Shown in pieces: positions 18,011 to 27,692 of a stretch of DNA of 64,000 bases. Numbering within the stretch: position 1 is the stretch's first letter; every line of letters starts with the position of its first letter. The stretch is from positions 62,001-126,000 of the forward strand of contig NZ_MLAP01000004.1 in the NCBI RefSeq assembly GCF_002272865.1, given 5' to 3'. The notes under the pieces are model-generated. The model worked only from the letters and a program-made list of their open reading frames with translations. It did not search any database and had not been told where the DNA came from. Origin of the DNA: Helicobacter sp. 12S02634-8. Lineage in GTDB: Bacteria > Campylobacterota > Campylobacteria > Campylobacterales > Helicobacteraceae. Position numbers and translations under genes: made by a program.

Positions 18011-18984
18011 GCCCCTCCTCTTTTGTTGTTGCCCTCACTCTGAAAGCTAGCATTGCCCTTGCTTTTAGCCCCAAAGGCAAAGGCTCGGAGCTTCGCACTG
18101 CGTGAGCGTGGGTTATGGGTAATTTCAGTCTGAGAGGGGACAAGAGGCTTTTTAGTGAGTATGCGCCCTTTTGCGTGCCCCCCTCCACAAGTGCATTGAT
18201 AAGCTGTCATATCACAAATACAATCCCTCGACCACTCTTTCAATGCGTTTTTTACTAACCGATCCTCTAGCGAGTGAAAAGAAATCAGAGCAAAAATAGC
18301 ATTTTGCATATCTTGCGCGCTTTTTAGCAAGGATTTGAGCTCACCGAGTTCATCATTGACTTCAATACGGATTGCTTGAAAAGCGAGGGTAGCAGGGTGG
18401 ATTTTATAACTCTTAAAATGCCCTTTTAAAAACTCGCTGAGATCTTTTGCTGATTCAAAGGGCTGCTTTTGACGCCTATCAACAATAAGAGCGGCCATTT
18501 TTTGATATTCTCTGATCTCGCCATACTCTCTAAACACTCTTTGGAGCTCATAAGCAGAATAGCGATTGACAATCATCTTAGCGTCTAAAGAGCTATCAGG
18601 GTCAAGGCGCATATCTAAAGTATCACAATAAAAGCCAAAGCCCCTCTTGGGGCTATCTAACTGAAAAGAACTCACGCCAATATCAGCCAAAACTCCCTTG
18701 ATAGTATCTCCATGTGTTGCTAATATCGCACCAAACTTTTCTCCAAAACTCCCTGCATAGCAACTAAAACGATCCTTGAAATGTGCCAATCTTTTTATAG
18801 CAAATTCCCTTGCTTGCGGGTCTTTGTCTATGCCAATGAGTTTGATGTTTGGTTTGCTCTCTAAAAGTGCTTGCGCATGCCCGCCAAATCCCAAAGTGCA
18901 ATCAACAATCACGCCCTCTTCAAGCGGGGCAAACACTTCGAGCACTTGATCAAGCAATACAGGGATATGGGGGATATGGGGCAT
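18007..18984 (-). CDS. rsmH: 16S rRNA (cytosine1402-N4)-methyltransferase
   Basis: SAM-dependent enzyme that methylates N4 of C1402 in the ribosomal P site, 325 residues. The opening HIPVLLDQVLEVF, the SAM motif VDCTLGFGGHAQALL and LADIGVSSFQLDSPKRGF are family hallmarks. FHSLEDRLVKNALKEW and the C-terminal LTKKPLVPSQTEITHNPRSRSAKLR (as two shorter blocks) complete it. The start ATG at 18984 has only a weak ribosome site. Its promoter should lie in the 312-bp spacer that holds the A9G11 tract. It is followed by the overlapping FtsL-like gene. Confidence 0.95.
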   Translation of the reverse strand: MPHIPHIPVLLDQVLEVFAPLEEGVIVDCTLGFGGHAQALLESKPNIKLIGIDKDPQAREFAIKRLAHFKDRFSCYAGSFGEKFGAILATHGDTIKGVLADIGVSSFQLDSPKRGFGFYCDTLDMRLDPDSSLDAKMIVNRYSAYELQRVFREYGEIREYQKMAALIVDRRQKQPFESAKDLSEFLKGHFKSYKIHPATLAFQAIRIEVNDELGELKSLLKSAQDMQNAIFALISFHSLEDRLVKNALKEWSRDCICDMTAYQCTCGGGHAKGRILTKKPLVPSQTEITHNPRSRSAKLRAFAFGAKSKGNASFQSEGNNKRGGA

Positions 18985-19199
18985 AGTGATCCGATCATTT
19001 GCATTGAATTTGCATATTTGTGTGACTCTTTTGGACTTTAAGTGGTTTTAATCTCGTGCTATCTTATCAAAACTCAAGAGAATTTTCAAGCCAACCACTC
19101 CAAGACACCCCCGATAACCCCACCACACTACCGAATACACAAAAACGCACACAAATAAGCATAAACAAGCATAAAAATTATCAATCAAATCCAATTATT
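18985..19199. other. Intergenic region between rsmH and the A9G11 tract
   Basis: No convincing gene. An open frame on the plus strand (19056-19385) has atypical composition, runs through a G11 tract and ends inside RNase P RNA, so I regard it as spurious. The motif TTGATAA(T/C)TTT occurs three times on the minus strand between about 19165 and 19260, giving the region a degenerate-repeat look. Confidence 0.5.
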
Positions 19200-19219
19200 A
19201 AAAAAAAAGGGGGGGGGGG
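19200..19219 (+). repeat. A9G11 homopolymer tract
   Basis: Nine As (19200-19208) then eleven Gs (19209-19219), in the spacer between RNase P RNA and rsmH. It is about 215 bp upstream of the rsmH start and about 80 bp past the 3' end of rnpB. Similar A(n)G(n) junctions occur at 49198-49214 (minus orientation) and 59440-59457. Tracts of this length mutate easily by slippage. Confidence 0.85.
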
Positions 19220-19296
19220 CGAAAATTATCAATGGGAGGGTAAAAGTTATCAAAAAAAAGGGAGTGATAAAAAGAGATTGGAACACTCAAAGGCCA

Positions 19297-19640
19297 TAGG
19301 CATAGCGATAAGCCGAGTTCTGTCTGGGATGGTTATTTATCTGGGATATGTTTCACAACACACCTCAAGCGAAGAGCTAAAATGAGACTTTAACCTTGCT
19401 CTTCTTGCTGCTGATTGGGTTTACACAAGCAGACCTGATTACTCAGATCTCGGTGGGCTCTTACCCCACCTTTTCACCCTTGCCATAAAATATCTTTGGA
19501 TCGATACTCAATAGGCGGTTTATTTTCTGTTGCACTTTCCCTTGGCTCACGCCAGCCATTTGTTAAATGGAATCTTGTCTCCGCAGCTCGGACTTTCCTC
19601 TCTTAAAGATTTTATAGAGCAACCACCTGCTATGCCTTGG
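19297..19640 (-). ncRNA. rnpB: RNase P RNA
   Basis: Bacterial type A RNase P RNA, about 344 nt, catalytic part of the tRNA 5'-processing enzyme. The minus strand carries the universal 5' box GAGGAAAGTCCGAGCT near 19590, the internal AAGGGTGAAAAGGTGGGGTAAGAGC-type region near 19465-19490 (compare E. coli GGGTGAAAGG and GGTAAGAGC) and the 3' box ACAGAACTCGGCTTAT near 19310-19325. Helix P1 pairs GGCATAGC (19629-19636) with GCTATGCC (19299-19306), which fixes the ends to within a few bases. Exact termini are estimated. Confidence 0.93.
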
Positions 19641-19646
19641 GCAAAT

Positions 19647-19652
19647 ATTCTA
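19647..19652 (-). promoter_or_regulatory. -10 box of rnpB
   Basis: TAGAAT on the minus strand, seven bases before the inferred 5' end of RNase P RNA, the expected spacing for a transcription start at about 19640. Confidence 0.5.
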
Positions 19653-19731
19653 GCTAAATCAAGCTTAAAACAAGTAAAATATCAGAGTTTTATGCTATGA
19701 TAAGCTCAAAAAATCCTCTAAAATAAGGGAT

Positions 19732-20169
19732 ATGATAAGACATATGCAAGAAGAAAACCATAGGGAAGTATCCCTCTCTATCATCTTAGCTTCTAGACAA
19801 ATCAGGAATTTTTTCAGTCAAAAACTCCGTCCTTTTAATATCGGTATCGAACAAATCGGCACACTTGTCATCTTAGAAAAACACGGACCTCTCAATATCA
19901 CCGATCTCTCCAACATCACGCTCAAGGACAAAGGGACGATTTCTAGGACGATAGAATCTCTGTGTAAAAAAAACTTTGTCAAAAAAATCCACGAAAAAGA
20001 AGATAATCGTATCACGCGTATCACCATCACTCAAGAGAGAAAAGAAAAACTTGCTTCTGTCAATAAAAACAAACAAAAGATTATTAATGTTTTTACAGAA
20101 ACAATTTCTGATGAAGAAAAAAAAGAATTTTTGAGAATTTTAGAAAAAATCACGGGGGTATTGAAATAA
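19732..20169 (+). CDS. MarR family transcriptional regulator of the efflux operon
   Basis: A 145-residue winged-helix regulator. The MarR core is visible: the helix-turn-helix GPLNITDLSNITLKDKGTISRTIESLCKKNFV and the charged wing KEDNRITRITITQERKEKL (quoted in part as motifs, residues about 50-110). Its stop codon abuts the ATG of the membrane fusion protein gene, so it heads a four-gene efflux operon and probably represses it until a ligand binds, as MarR-type regulators often do. Two ATGs four codons apart (19732 and 19744) are possible; the first is given. No clear operator palindrome was recognised in the 90-bp spacer to rnpB. Confidence 0.85.
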   Translation: MIRHMQEENHREVSLSIILASRQIRNFFSQKLRPFNIGIEQIGTLVILEKHGPLNITDLSNITLKDKGTISRTIESLCKKNFVKKIHEKEDNRITRITITQERKEKLASVNKNKQKIINVFTETISDEEKKEFLRILEKITGVLK

Positions 20170-21204
20170 ATGCTGCGTGTGCTGCTGTGGGCATTTGTGC
20201 TGGCTACTGCGATACTATGGGCAAAGCCCATCTCTGTGAATACTGCGGCCATTAAAAGCGGGACTTTACAAAAGCAAGAAGTTTTTATCGGGGCAATCAA
20301 TTTCAAAGAAGTCGCCAATATCGCCTCCCAGACACAAGGGATCGTGCAGAAAATATATTTCCACATTGGCCAAAAAATCAAAAAAGGCCAGAAGCTCTTG
20401 AGTATTGATGATGACCTCCTCCAAAAAGACATACAAATCAAACAAGCCAAAATCACCCAAGCCCAATATGCGATCCAAAGACAAGAAAAAGAGCTAGAAC
20501 GATATAAAAATCTCTTAGATACCCAATCTATCCCCCTCCAAGAATATGAAAATCTCGAATATCAGCTCAAATCCCAGCAAGCCAATATGCTAGCCCTCCA
20601 AGCTGAGCTAGAGATCTCTCAAGCTGAGTTGGCAAAAAAGATCATTTATGCACCTTTTGATGGGATTATTGTCGAACAAAAAGTCCATATCGCTGAATGG
20701 GTCAATGTCGGCGAGCCAATTTGCCAGATACTCAATAATTCTGATGTAGAAGCCATCATCGATGTCCCTAGCTCCATAGCCAGAAATATCAAATTGGGTC
20801 AAAAAGTAAGCCTCAATATCAACAACAAAAACTACCAAGGCATTATCACTGCGCTCATTCCCAAGGCCGATGCACGTTCAAGAACTTTCCCTGTGCATAT
20901 CAGTGTCAAAAATGATGGGAGTTTTCTCGATGGTATGGCTGTTGAAGCAATGCTTGACATTGATGGAGAGAGCAAGGGCTTTATCGTCCCTAGAGATAGT
21001 ATCGTGTATTATTTGGGCTATCCGACGATTTTTATCGCTAAAAATAACCAAGCCTTTGCTGTGCGTGTAGAAACGCTCTCTGTCCAAAATTCCCTTGCTT
21101 TAGTCCGAGGAAAAATCTCAGAAAATCAAAGAGTCATCTATCGGGGGCAAGATAGACTCCAAAATGGCAGTGATATACAAGAACAGCCCTCAAGGAACAA
21201 ATGA
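20170..21204 (+). CDS. RND efflux periplasmic adaptor (membrane fusion protein)
   Basis: A 344-residue HlyD/AcrA-like adaptor that links an RND pump to an outer membrane channel. It has a signal peptide (about 1-18, ending ILWAKP), a lipoyl half-motif GIVQKIYFHIGQKIKKGQKL at about 58-77 and an alpha-hairpin coiled coil (about 85-155). A second lipoyl half (APFDGIIVEQKVHIAEWV) and a beta-barrel with ARSRTFPVHI follow. No lipobox Cys is present, so it is not an N-terminal lipoprotein. Its start follows the MarR stop directly and its end overlaps the RND gene by 4 bp. Confidence 0.92.
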   Translation: MLRVLLWAFVLATAILWAKPISVNTAAIKSGTLQKQEVFIGAINFKEVANIASQTQGIVQKIYFHIGQKIKKGQKLLSIDDDLLQKDIQIKQAKITQAQYAIQRQEKELERYKNLLDTQSIPLQEYENLEYQLKSQQANMLALQAELEISQAELAKKIIYAPFDGIIVEQKVHIAEWVNVGEPICQILNNSDVEAIIDVPSSIARNIKLGQKVSLNINNKNYQGIITALIPKADARSRTFPVHISVKNDGSFLDGMAVEAMLDIDGESKGFIVPRDSIVYYLGYPTIFIAKNNQAFAVRVETLSVQNSLALVRGKISENQRVIYRGQDRLQNGSDIQEQPSRNK

Positions 21205-24200
21205 AAACTATTTGCTATTGCCTCAAAAATCCCGTTGTTGTGTGCGTGGGGGTGATATTTTTACTACTTTTTGGCTTGCTTGCTCTCTCCAAAATGCCCT
21301 ATCAGCTCCTCCCTCAAGTCACTCGCCCCATCATCAGTGTCTATACCACCTATGCAGGCGCTACGCCCTATGAAGTCGAAAAAGAAATCACCGATCGCCA
21401 AGAAAAATACCTCAAAAATATCTCTGGCTTGCACGCTATGACCTCGACTTCTCGCGATGGCATGAGCGTTATCAATCTTGAATTCAATATCGATACGGAT
21501 ATGAAATTAGCATTTTTAAATGTTTCTGCCAAGCTCGATGAAGTCAAGGGATACCCCCCAAATATCGAAAAACCCATTATCAAGACAACAGGGGAGAGTA
21601 TCCCTATTGCTGTGTATCTCTTTGTCAAAACCAAAAAAGACAACCAAGAGCCCATCGACCATTACCAAAATTTCATTTATGATGAGGTCATCAAATATTA
21701 TGAGCGGCTCAGTGGCGTGGGCGAAGTGTATGTGAGTGGAGGGGTGAGCAAGCAGATACAAATTATTCTTGATAGCCAAAAGCTTGCTTTTAATAACATC
21801 ACAATGGAAGAAGTGATCCAAGCCATCAAAACCCAAAATACCAACATAGCAGGAGGGGGGATTGACTTTGATCAGCGCAATTATCGTATCTCTACCATCG
21901 GTGAATACAAAGATATTGCCTCTATCTACAACACAGTCATCAAATCCCAAGGCCATAAGGTGATTTTACTCAAAAACATTGCTAAAATTATTCAAGGCTA
22001 TGCCAACAAAACTAGCTACAATATCCATAACAACGACAATGTCATCTCCATACAAATCCGCCCTAATGCTGATGCAAATATCTTAGATCTCACACAAAAA
22101 GTGCACACACTCACACAAAAGCTCAATGCTAGCGTGATGCAAGATCAAGGCTTAGTGATTGATTGGGGGCGCGATCAAAGGCATTATATCGAGTCTTCTA
22201 TCAGCCAAGTCAAGGAAAATATTTTCGTAGGTATCGCACTAGCTGCACTCATTTTGTATGCATTTTTGAGGAATTTTTCTTCTTTGGTTGTGATTGCTTT
22301 GGTGATCCCTGTGAGTATCATCGGCTCTTTTATCTTGCTAGAGGCTTTTGGTAGGACTTTAAATGTCGTGTCTTTAGCAGGGATTTCTTTTGCTATCAGT
22401 ATGATTATTGATAGTGCGATTGTTGTGATGGCAAATATCATCGCCCATAAAAATAAAGGTGCAAATCCCTATATGGCTTCACTCCGCGGGACTAAAGAAG
22501 TCATCGGTGCGCTTTTTGCCTCCACGATCACTACTGTGGCGATTTTTATCCCCATTATCGGGCTCAAAGATGAGGCCGGCCAGCTTTTTGTTGATATTGC
22601 CCTAGCAGCGAGTAGTTCGATTTTGATTGCATTTTTGGTCTGTATTTTTGTGATCCCAACTTTTGCGTTTTTTATGCTCCAAAGACTCCCCTTGCTCCCA
22701 ACGCCAGAATTCAAGCCCCTAAGAAAGCTTGGTGAGGGGATTGAGTGGCTAGGGGCAAAGCTCTCATATTGCTTGATGGCCGCGCTCAAGCTCTGTGTGC
22801 ATAGCACTCTTTCTAAAATAGCAACCATCATTATTTTTGTGGGCTTTTGCTCTGTATTTACCTTTTTTTCCTTCCCTAAGATCGACTACCTCCCCAAAGG
22901 CGCACAAAACTTCATCATCAGCTATTTAGACCCACCCCCAGGGCTTTCTCTCAAAGAAAAAGAACGGATTATCCAAGAGATTTACACAGATTTCAAACCC
23001 TTTTTACAAGCCAATGGCTATGAGCAAAAATCTCCCAATGACCTCCCTGCTATCAAGGATTTTTTTATCAGTTCAGGGGGCAATATGTATTTTTATCTCA
23101 CAGCCAAAAATCCCGAAGACGCCCCCAAACTAATCCCCTATGCCCAAGAAGTGATCAACTCCATACCCAATATCAGTGGCGTGGTCTTGCAGCAAGGGAT
23201 ATTCAGCGGGGCAAGTGGATCGAGTATCGATCTCAATATCAATGGCAATGACTTGTATGCACTGCTCTACACTGCCCAAGAGCTCATCATCTCACTCAAA
23301 GAGCATTTCCCCAATCTCTCAATCCGCGCAGTCCCATCTTTAGAAATCAACAATCGTGAAATCAATCTCTATCCTGATTCTAGAGCCCTTGCTCTCAATG
23401 GGCTTGATCTCACTCATTTTGGCACCATCGTAGAAGTCATGCTTGAGGGCAAAAAAATCTCCCAATTCAAAGAAAGCAATGGCAAAAATATCGACCTTGT
23501 CCTCAAAACCTCCCAAAATAAAGACAATGTGCAAATCTCCCCTGAAAATATACTTTATTCCCAAATCTACACACCCTTTGGTGGTATCGTGCCCATCAAC
23601 TCCCTAGCAACCATCAAAAACGAGCTAGGTATCTCTCGTATCAGACATTTTGAGCAAAGCCGCAATATCTTATTGATCCTCAATCCAAGAGGCAACGAAC
23701 CCCTTGAAAAAATCACAGATACCATCTCAGAAAATATCCTCCCCAAAATCCAAAAAACTACCACCAATACCATCACGCTCAGTGGAAACGCAGGGAAATT
23801 AGACAAGCTCAAAACAGAGCTTTTAGGGGGCTTTGTCCTTGCAATTGTCATCACTTATTTGATTTTATGCGCCTTGTATGGCAATTTTATCTATCCTTTT
23901 ATCATCATCTTGAGTGTGCCATTTGCCACCACAGGGGGCTTGATGGGCTTGTATATCCTCAATCGTTTCATCGCCCCTCAAAATCTCGATGTCATCACAA
24001 TGCTAGGCTTTATCATCTTAGTAGGCAGCGTGGTCAATAACGCCATATTGATTGTCTATCAGACTCTTATCAATTTCAAAGAATACAAAATTCCTGCCTA
24101 TGAATCTGTCCTACAAGCCACACAAAGCAGGCTCGCACCCATTTATATGAGTATGCTCACAAGTGTATTTGGCTTGCTTCCGATGGTATTGTTTGTAGGC

Positions 24201-24335
24201 TCAGGGAGTGAAATCTATCGAGGGCTTGGGGCAGTGATTATTGGCGGGCTGGTATTTTCAACGATTATCACTATTTTTGTAATCCCTGCACTGCTGCTTT
24301 TTGTCATCAAAGATAAAAAAGGAGGGAGGCAGTGA
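21201..24335 (+). CDS. RND family efflux pump, inner membrane transporter
   Basis: A 1044-residue proton-driven exporter of the HAE1-like RND superfamily with two repeats of large periplasmic loop plus six helices. The N-terminal helix is followed by LSKMPYQLLPQVTRPIISV (the usual P-x-x-L-P-x). TM4 reads FAISMIIDSAIVVMANI: Asp404 is present, but the second Asp of the AcrB-type DD pair is Ser405. TM10 has LVGSVVNNAILIVY in the right place. The single-Asp arrangement is known in some RND branches, so it need not mean loss of function. It overlaps both neighbours and has an adaptor and channel in the same operon. Substrates cannot be predicted. Confidence 0.93.
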   Translation: MKTICYCLKNPVVVCVGVIFLLLFGLLALSKMPYQLLPQVTRPIISVYTTYAGATPYEVEKEITDRQEKYLKNISGLHAMTSTSRDGMSVINLEFNIDTDMKLAFLNVSAKLDEVKGYPPNIEKPIIKTTGESIPIAVYLFVKTKKDNQEPIDHYQNFIYDEVIKYYERLSGVGEVYVSGGVSKQIQIILDSQKLAFNNITMEEVIQAIKTQNTNIAGGGIDFDQRNYRISTIGEYKDIASIYNTVIKSQGHKVILLKNIAKIIQGYANKTSYNIHNNDNVISIQIRPNADANILDLTQKVHTLTQKLNASVMQDQGLVIDWGRDQRHYIESSISQVKENIFVGIALAALILYAFLRNFSSLVVIALVIPVSIIGSFILLEAFGRTLNVVSLAGISFAISMIIDSAIVVMANIIAHKNKGANPYMASLRGTKEVIGALFASTITTVAIFIPIIGLKDEAGQLFVDIALAASSSILIAFLVCIFVIPTFAFFMLQRLPLLPTPEFKPLRKLGEGIEWLGAKLSYCLMAALKLCVHSTLSKIATIIIFVGFCSVFTFFSFPKIDYLPKGAQNFIISYLDPPPGLSLKEKERIIQEIYTDFKPFLQANGYEQKSPNDLPAIKDFFISSGGNMYFYLTAKNPEDAPKLIPYAQEVINSIPNISGVVLQQGIFSGASGSSIDLNINGNDLYALLYTAQELIISLKEHFPNLSIRAVPSLEINNREINLYPDSRALALNGLDLTHFGTIVEVMLEGKKISQFKESNGKNIDLVLKTSQNKDNVQISPENILYSQIYTPFGGIVPINSLATIKNELGISRIRHFEQSRNILLILNPRGNEPLEKITDTISENILPKIQKTTTNTITLSGNAGKLDKLKTELLGGFVLAIVITYLILCALYGNFIYPFIIILSVPFATTGGLMGLYILNRFIAPQNLDVITMLGFIILVGSVVNNAILIVYQTLINFKEYKIPAYESVLQATQSRLAPIYMSMLTSVFGLLPMVLFVGSGSEIYRGLGAVIIGGLVFSTIITIFVIPALLLFVIKDKKGGRQ

Positions 24336-25654
24336 AATATTTGATAGCACTCATACTGCTTTGCTCCTTTGCCCTAGGGCTGAGTATCGAACAAGCTATC
24401 GATGATGCGATCAAAAATAGTGATAAAATCAAATCCCAAAACTATCTATATTCCCAATCCCAAAGTATCACAAAATCCAAACTAGCTGCCTTAATGCCTA
24501 AGGTAGATTTTGGTTATATATTTAGCTACAACCTCCCTGGTGCCTCGCCAAACTATTTCCTCAATAGCTTCAACCTCACAGGCAAATACAATCTTTTCAA
24601 TGGCTTCAAGGATTATTATGCCCTCAAAGACAGCAAACAAGCCCAAAAAACACAAAACTACACACTAGAAACAAATATTGCTGCAGTCAGCTATGACACG
24701 AAAGTCGCCTATATATCAATCTTGCAAGCTATCGACACACTCAAAATCGCACAAAGCACTAAAAAGCTCCTAGAAGCCCAAAAGCAAAAAGCACAGCAAT
24801 TTTACAATCAGGGCTTCCGATCTAAAAATGAAGTCTTGAGTGTGGAGGTCTTGATTGCTAATGCTGATATCACGCTCAAAAGCACCCAACTGAACTTGCA
24901 ATATTTTGAACACACACTCAAAATGCTAACAGGTGTCGATTTCAACCCCCTAGAACTCCAAGACATCGCCCTACCCAATCAAGATTTTGATAGAGATACT
25001 CTATACAACAAAATGCTCTCAGAAAACCCCGATTATCTCTATCTCCAAAGCCTCCTTGCCTCTGCAAACATAGAAACCCATATCGCCAAAGGTGCTTTTT
25101 TGCCTATCATCGATCTAGTTGGCACAAAGTTTTGGTATATCAATGGTGGGAGTATTGCGCGCACAAGCTATGCGCTCCAAAGCCAAGCAAGAATCGTATT
25201 TTCATGGAATATTTTCAATGGCTTGAGCGATAGCTACAACTACCAAGCCAAAAAACTCTATTATCTCTCCCTAGCAAGCAAAATCGACCAATACAAAAAA
25301 GACCTCAGAATCCAAATCGATAAAATCATGAACGAATTTGAGCTCGCCAAAGAGCAATTCAAAGTCGCTACTATCGCACTCAAACAAGCCGAAGAAAATT
25401 ATCGTATCATCAACAATCGCTACGCACAAAATATCGCTACCTACACAGAACTCCTAAACGCCCAATACCTCCTTAGCAACGCAAAAACCAACATCACCCA
25501 ATCCAAATATGAAATCGCTATTTCACTAGCTAAAATCGATAGACTCTTAAATACCAACTCTATCCACTCTATCCCATCTACTGAGAAAAACACAAGCGAC
25601 CGCATCTTACCATCTCAGCAAGACCCTAGCCCTAAAATTGAGCGCAAAAAGTAA
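24332..25654 (+). CDS. TolC-like outer membrane efflux channel
   Basis: A 440-residue outer membrane factor. The signal peptide MKYLIALILLCSFALG is followed by the opening SIEQAIDDAIKNSDKIKSQ and two long helical repeats, each with a short barrel part. YNLFNGFKDYYALKDSKQ and FSWNIFNGLSDSYNYQAKKL are the two symmetry-related family segments. The start is GTG at 24332, with AAAGGAGGGAGG upstream inside the RND gene. Order MarR, adaptor, pump, channel differs from the H. pylori hefABC order (channel first) as I recall it, so this is probably a separate system. The extra hydrophilic C-terminus (about 410-440) looks disordered. Confidence 0.92.
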   Translation: MKYLIALILLCSFALGLSIEQAIDDAIKNSDKIKSQNYLYSQSQSITKSKLAALMPKVDFGYIFSYNLPGASPNYFLNSFNLTGKYNLFNGFKDYYALKDSKQAQKTQNYTLETNIAAVSYDTKVAYISILQAIDTLKIAQSTKKLLEAQKQKAQQFYNQGFRSKNEVLSVEVLIANADITLKSTQLNLQYFEHTLKMLTGVDFNPLELQDIALPNQDFDRDTLYNKMLSENPDYLYLQSLLASANIETHIAKGAFLPIIDLVGTKFWYINGGSIARTSYALQSQARIVFSWNIFNGLSDSYNYQAKKLYYLSLASKIDQYKKDLRIQIDKIMNEFELAKEQFKVATIALKQAEENYRIINNRYAQNIATYTELLNAQYLLSNAKTNITQSKYEIAISLAKIDRLLNTNSIHSIPSTEKNTSDRILPSQQDPSPKIERKK

Positions 25655-25755
25655 AAAACAAGAGAGATAAAACAAGAGGGGCAAAATAAGAAAAGAAGCA
25701 CAAGCCAATAAGAAAATATATACTTGAATAAAGCCCAAAGACAACACAAGCAAGG

Positions 25756-27348
25756 CTACATTTTAGTCTTTGCTTGTATGCCCAACAAACTAAGTCCCAC
25801 ACTAATACTCAAACTCACGACCTGACAGACCTTAAGCATTTGGGCTTCTTGGGGAGTTTCAAGGATTTTATGTGCGTTGTAATAGCTATGGAAATCTGCT
25901 GCTAGGGCTTTGAGATATTCACAAATTTTTTGCAAACCCCGCTCTTCAAAGCTCATCTCTAGCACTCTTGGGAAAATGAGAGCGTTGAATAGGAGATTTT
26001 TTGCGTCCTTGGAGAGTCCTTGGAGAGAAGCGCGCAAAATCTCTTCTTTATCCAAAGCCGATTTTTCTAGCATTGTATGGATACGTGCATTGGCATAATT
26101 GATATAAAAAATTGGATTGGAAGCATCTTGTTTTTTGAGATCATCGACATCAAATTCCAAATGCGTATCAGGCTTTTTAGACAAAAAGATAAAACGGAGT
26201 GCGTCTGAGCCAATATCACCCACCACATCTTTCATCAAGATAAAATTCCCTGCGCGTTTGCTCATTTTATAAGGCTGCCCCTCTTTGAGTAAGCTCACCA
26301 TTTGAGAAAGCAGCACCTCAAGCCTACTTGAATCAAAGCCCAAAAACTCTATAGCAGCCTTGATACGAGCGATATATCCGTGATGGTCAGCCCCCCAAAT
26401 ATTGATATAATAATCATAGCCACGACTGAATTTATCATCGTGATAAATAATATCGCCTGCAAGATAAGTAGGCTCTTTATTTTCTCTCACAATGACCCGA
26501 TCTTTTTCATCACCACACAAGCTAGAGCGTAGCCAAATCTTTGCCTCGCTCTCATAAATCCCATTATGCTCGCCCAAACGAGCAAAAACATCGCCCCATC
26601 GACTATAAAGCGACTTTTCACTCACAAAATGGTCAAAAACAATACCCACTTCGGCTAGATTTTCTTTGATTTCTTCTAGCATTAGATCTTTTCCAAATTC
26701 GCTCAACTCAGTAATAGCCTCTTCAGATTCAAAAATTTCAAGCCCATATTTTTCACCCGCTAGCTGTGCGAGATCTGCAATATATTCACCTTTATAATAC
26801 TGCTGGGGGTAGCTAACTTCTTTTTTCAATAAATCGGCTCGACCCGATAAATAAATCGAAAGCCCTAGCATTTGGATTTGAGAGCCTGCGTCATTGATGT
26901 AGTATTCCCCCACAATCTCATAACCCAAAAAACGCCCCACCCGACTCAGACTATCCCCAAATATCGCCCCCCTAGCGTGACCAATATGCAATGGTCCTGT
27001 GGGATTAGCACTCACATATTCCAAAAGGATCTTTTGCCCCTTGGGGGCTTGCTTACCAAAATCAGAGTCAGCCTTGAGGGCTGCTTGTGCCATATGTTCA
27101 AAAAATCCCTCTGCAAGAGTGATATTGATATAGCCATTGCAAGCACTGACTTGCTCAAACTCCTCCACACAAGAAAGCTTCAAAGCGATTTCTTCAGCGA
27201 TGAGAGTGGGAGATTTTTTATAGACCTTAGCCAAAGAAAAGGCCACAGGCGTGGCATAATGCCCATATTCTTTATTTTTAGGCCGTTCTAAAACAATATC
27301 TGTCTGTAAAATACCCTCTAAAATCTCTTTTACTTGATGATACATCAT
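25756..27348 (-). CDS. argS: Arginyl-tRNA synthetase
   Basis: Class I aminoacyl-tRNA synthetase charging tRNA-Arg, 530 residues. It carries the N-terminal Add-1 domain and [20 protein letters not shown] with the HIGH signature. The ArgRS-typical [18 protein letters not shown] (the KMSKS-like loop) and a C-terminal DALRFIFL plus anticodon-binding helical domain complete it. The first two codons are both ATG. It follows tatA by 9 bp in a minus-strand set chePep-gmk-tatA-argS. Convergent with the efflux operon across 101 bp. Confidence 0.97.
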   Translation of the reverse strand: MMYHQVKEILEGILQTDIVLERPKNKEYGHYATPVAFSLAKVYKKSPTLIAEEIALKLSCVEEFEQVSACNGYINITLAEGFFEHMAQAALKADSDFGKQAPKGQKILLEYVSANPTGPLHIGHARGAIFGDSLSRVGRFLGYEIVGEYYINDAGSQIQMLGLSIYLSGRADLLKKEVSYPQQYYKGEYIADLAQLAGEKYGLEIFESEEAITELSEFGKDLMLEEIKENLAEVGIVFDHFVSEKSLYSRWGDVFARLGEHNGIYESEAKIWLRSSLCGDEKDRVIVRENKEPTYLAGDIIYHDDKFSRGYDYYINIWGADHHGYIARIKAAIEFLGFDSSRLEVLLSQMVSLLKEGQPYKMSKRAGNFILMKDVVGDIGSDALRFIFLSKKPDTHLEFDVDDLKKQDASNPIFYINYANARIHTMLEKSALDKEEILRASLQGLSKDAKNLLFNALIFPRVLEMSFEERGLQKICEYLKALAADFHSYYNAHKILETPQEAQMLKVCQVVSLSISVGLSLLGIQAKTKM

Positions 27349-27357
27349 CGATTTCCA

Positions 27358-27654
27358 TCAAGCATCAACTTGTGCCTTGGGCTTTCTCCCTCGTTTTTTA
27401 GGAGCTTCCCCCTCTTTAGGCACACTGGCAGTGGATTTTTTTGCTTGTGCTTTGAGAACTTTTGGCTTTTCTTCAACAATCGGTGTAGCTTCCGCATCAC
27501 CCTCATCTTCGCCATCTTCCTTCACTGCCTTTTTAAAATTCTTGATCCCACTGCCTAAACCCTTTGCTAGCTCTGGGATTTTCTTTGCACCAAATAGCAA
27601 AACAATCACTAAAAGCACAATCACCCAATGCCATACACTTCCAAAACCACCCAT
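27358..27654 (-). CDS. tatA: Sec-independent translocase protein TatA
   Basis: Pore-forming subunit of the twin-arginine translocase, 98 residues. It begins with a membrane helix (about 5-21, [15 protein letters not shown]) directly followed by the amphipathic hinge [21 protein letters not shown], the TatA/E hallmark including the FG hinge. The acidic and lysine-rich tail from residue 45 is disordered and somewhat longer than usual. It has its own -10 box upstream. tatB and tatC are not in the window. Co-directional with gmk and argS. Confidence 0.93.
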   Translation of the reverse strand: MGGFGSVWHWVIVLLVIVLLFGAKKIPELAKGLGSGIKNFKKAVKEDGEDEGDAEATPIVEEKPKVLKAQAKKSTASVPKEGEAPKKRGRKPKAQVDA

Positions 27655-27683
27655 ATGGATTCCTTTATAATAAATTCTGCTTC

Positions 27684-27689
27684 ATTATA
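27684..27689 (-). promoter_or_regulatory. -10 box of tatA-argS
   Basis: TATAAT on the minus strand in the 38-bp gap between gmk and tatA, 29 bp before the tatA start. Confidence 0.5.
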
Positions 27690-27692
27690 GCA

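Noticed and set aside
19056-19385. A 109-codon frame upstream of and into RNase P RNA
   Set aside because: Low-complexity product crossing a G11 tract and ending inside rnpB on the opposite strand; not credible as a gene.
25747-25776. Hairpin CAAGCAAGG / CTTTGCTTG at the convergent ends of the efflux operon and argS
   Set aside because: The 9-bp stem includes G-U pairing and has no U-run on either strand; too weak to list as a terminator.
27377-27670. A 97-codon frame opposite tatA
   Set aside because: Exact shadow of the lysine- and alanine-rich tatA tail.
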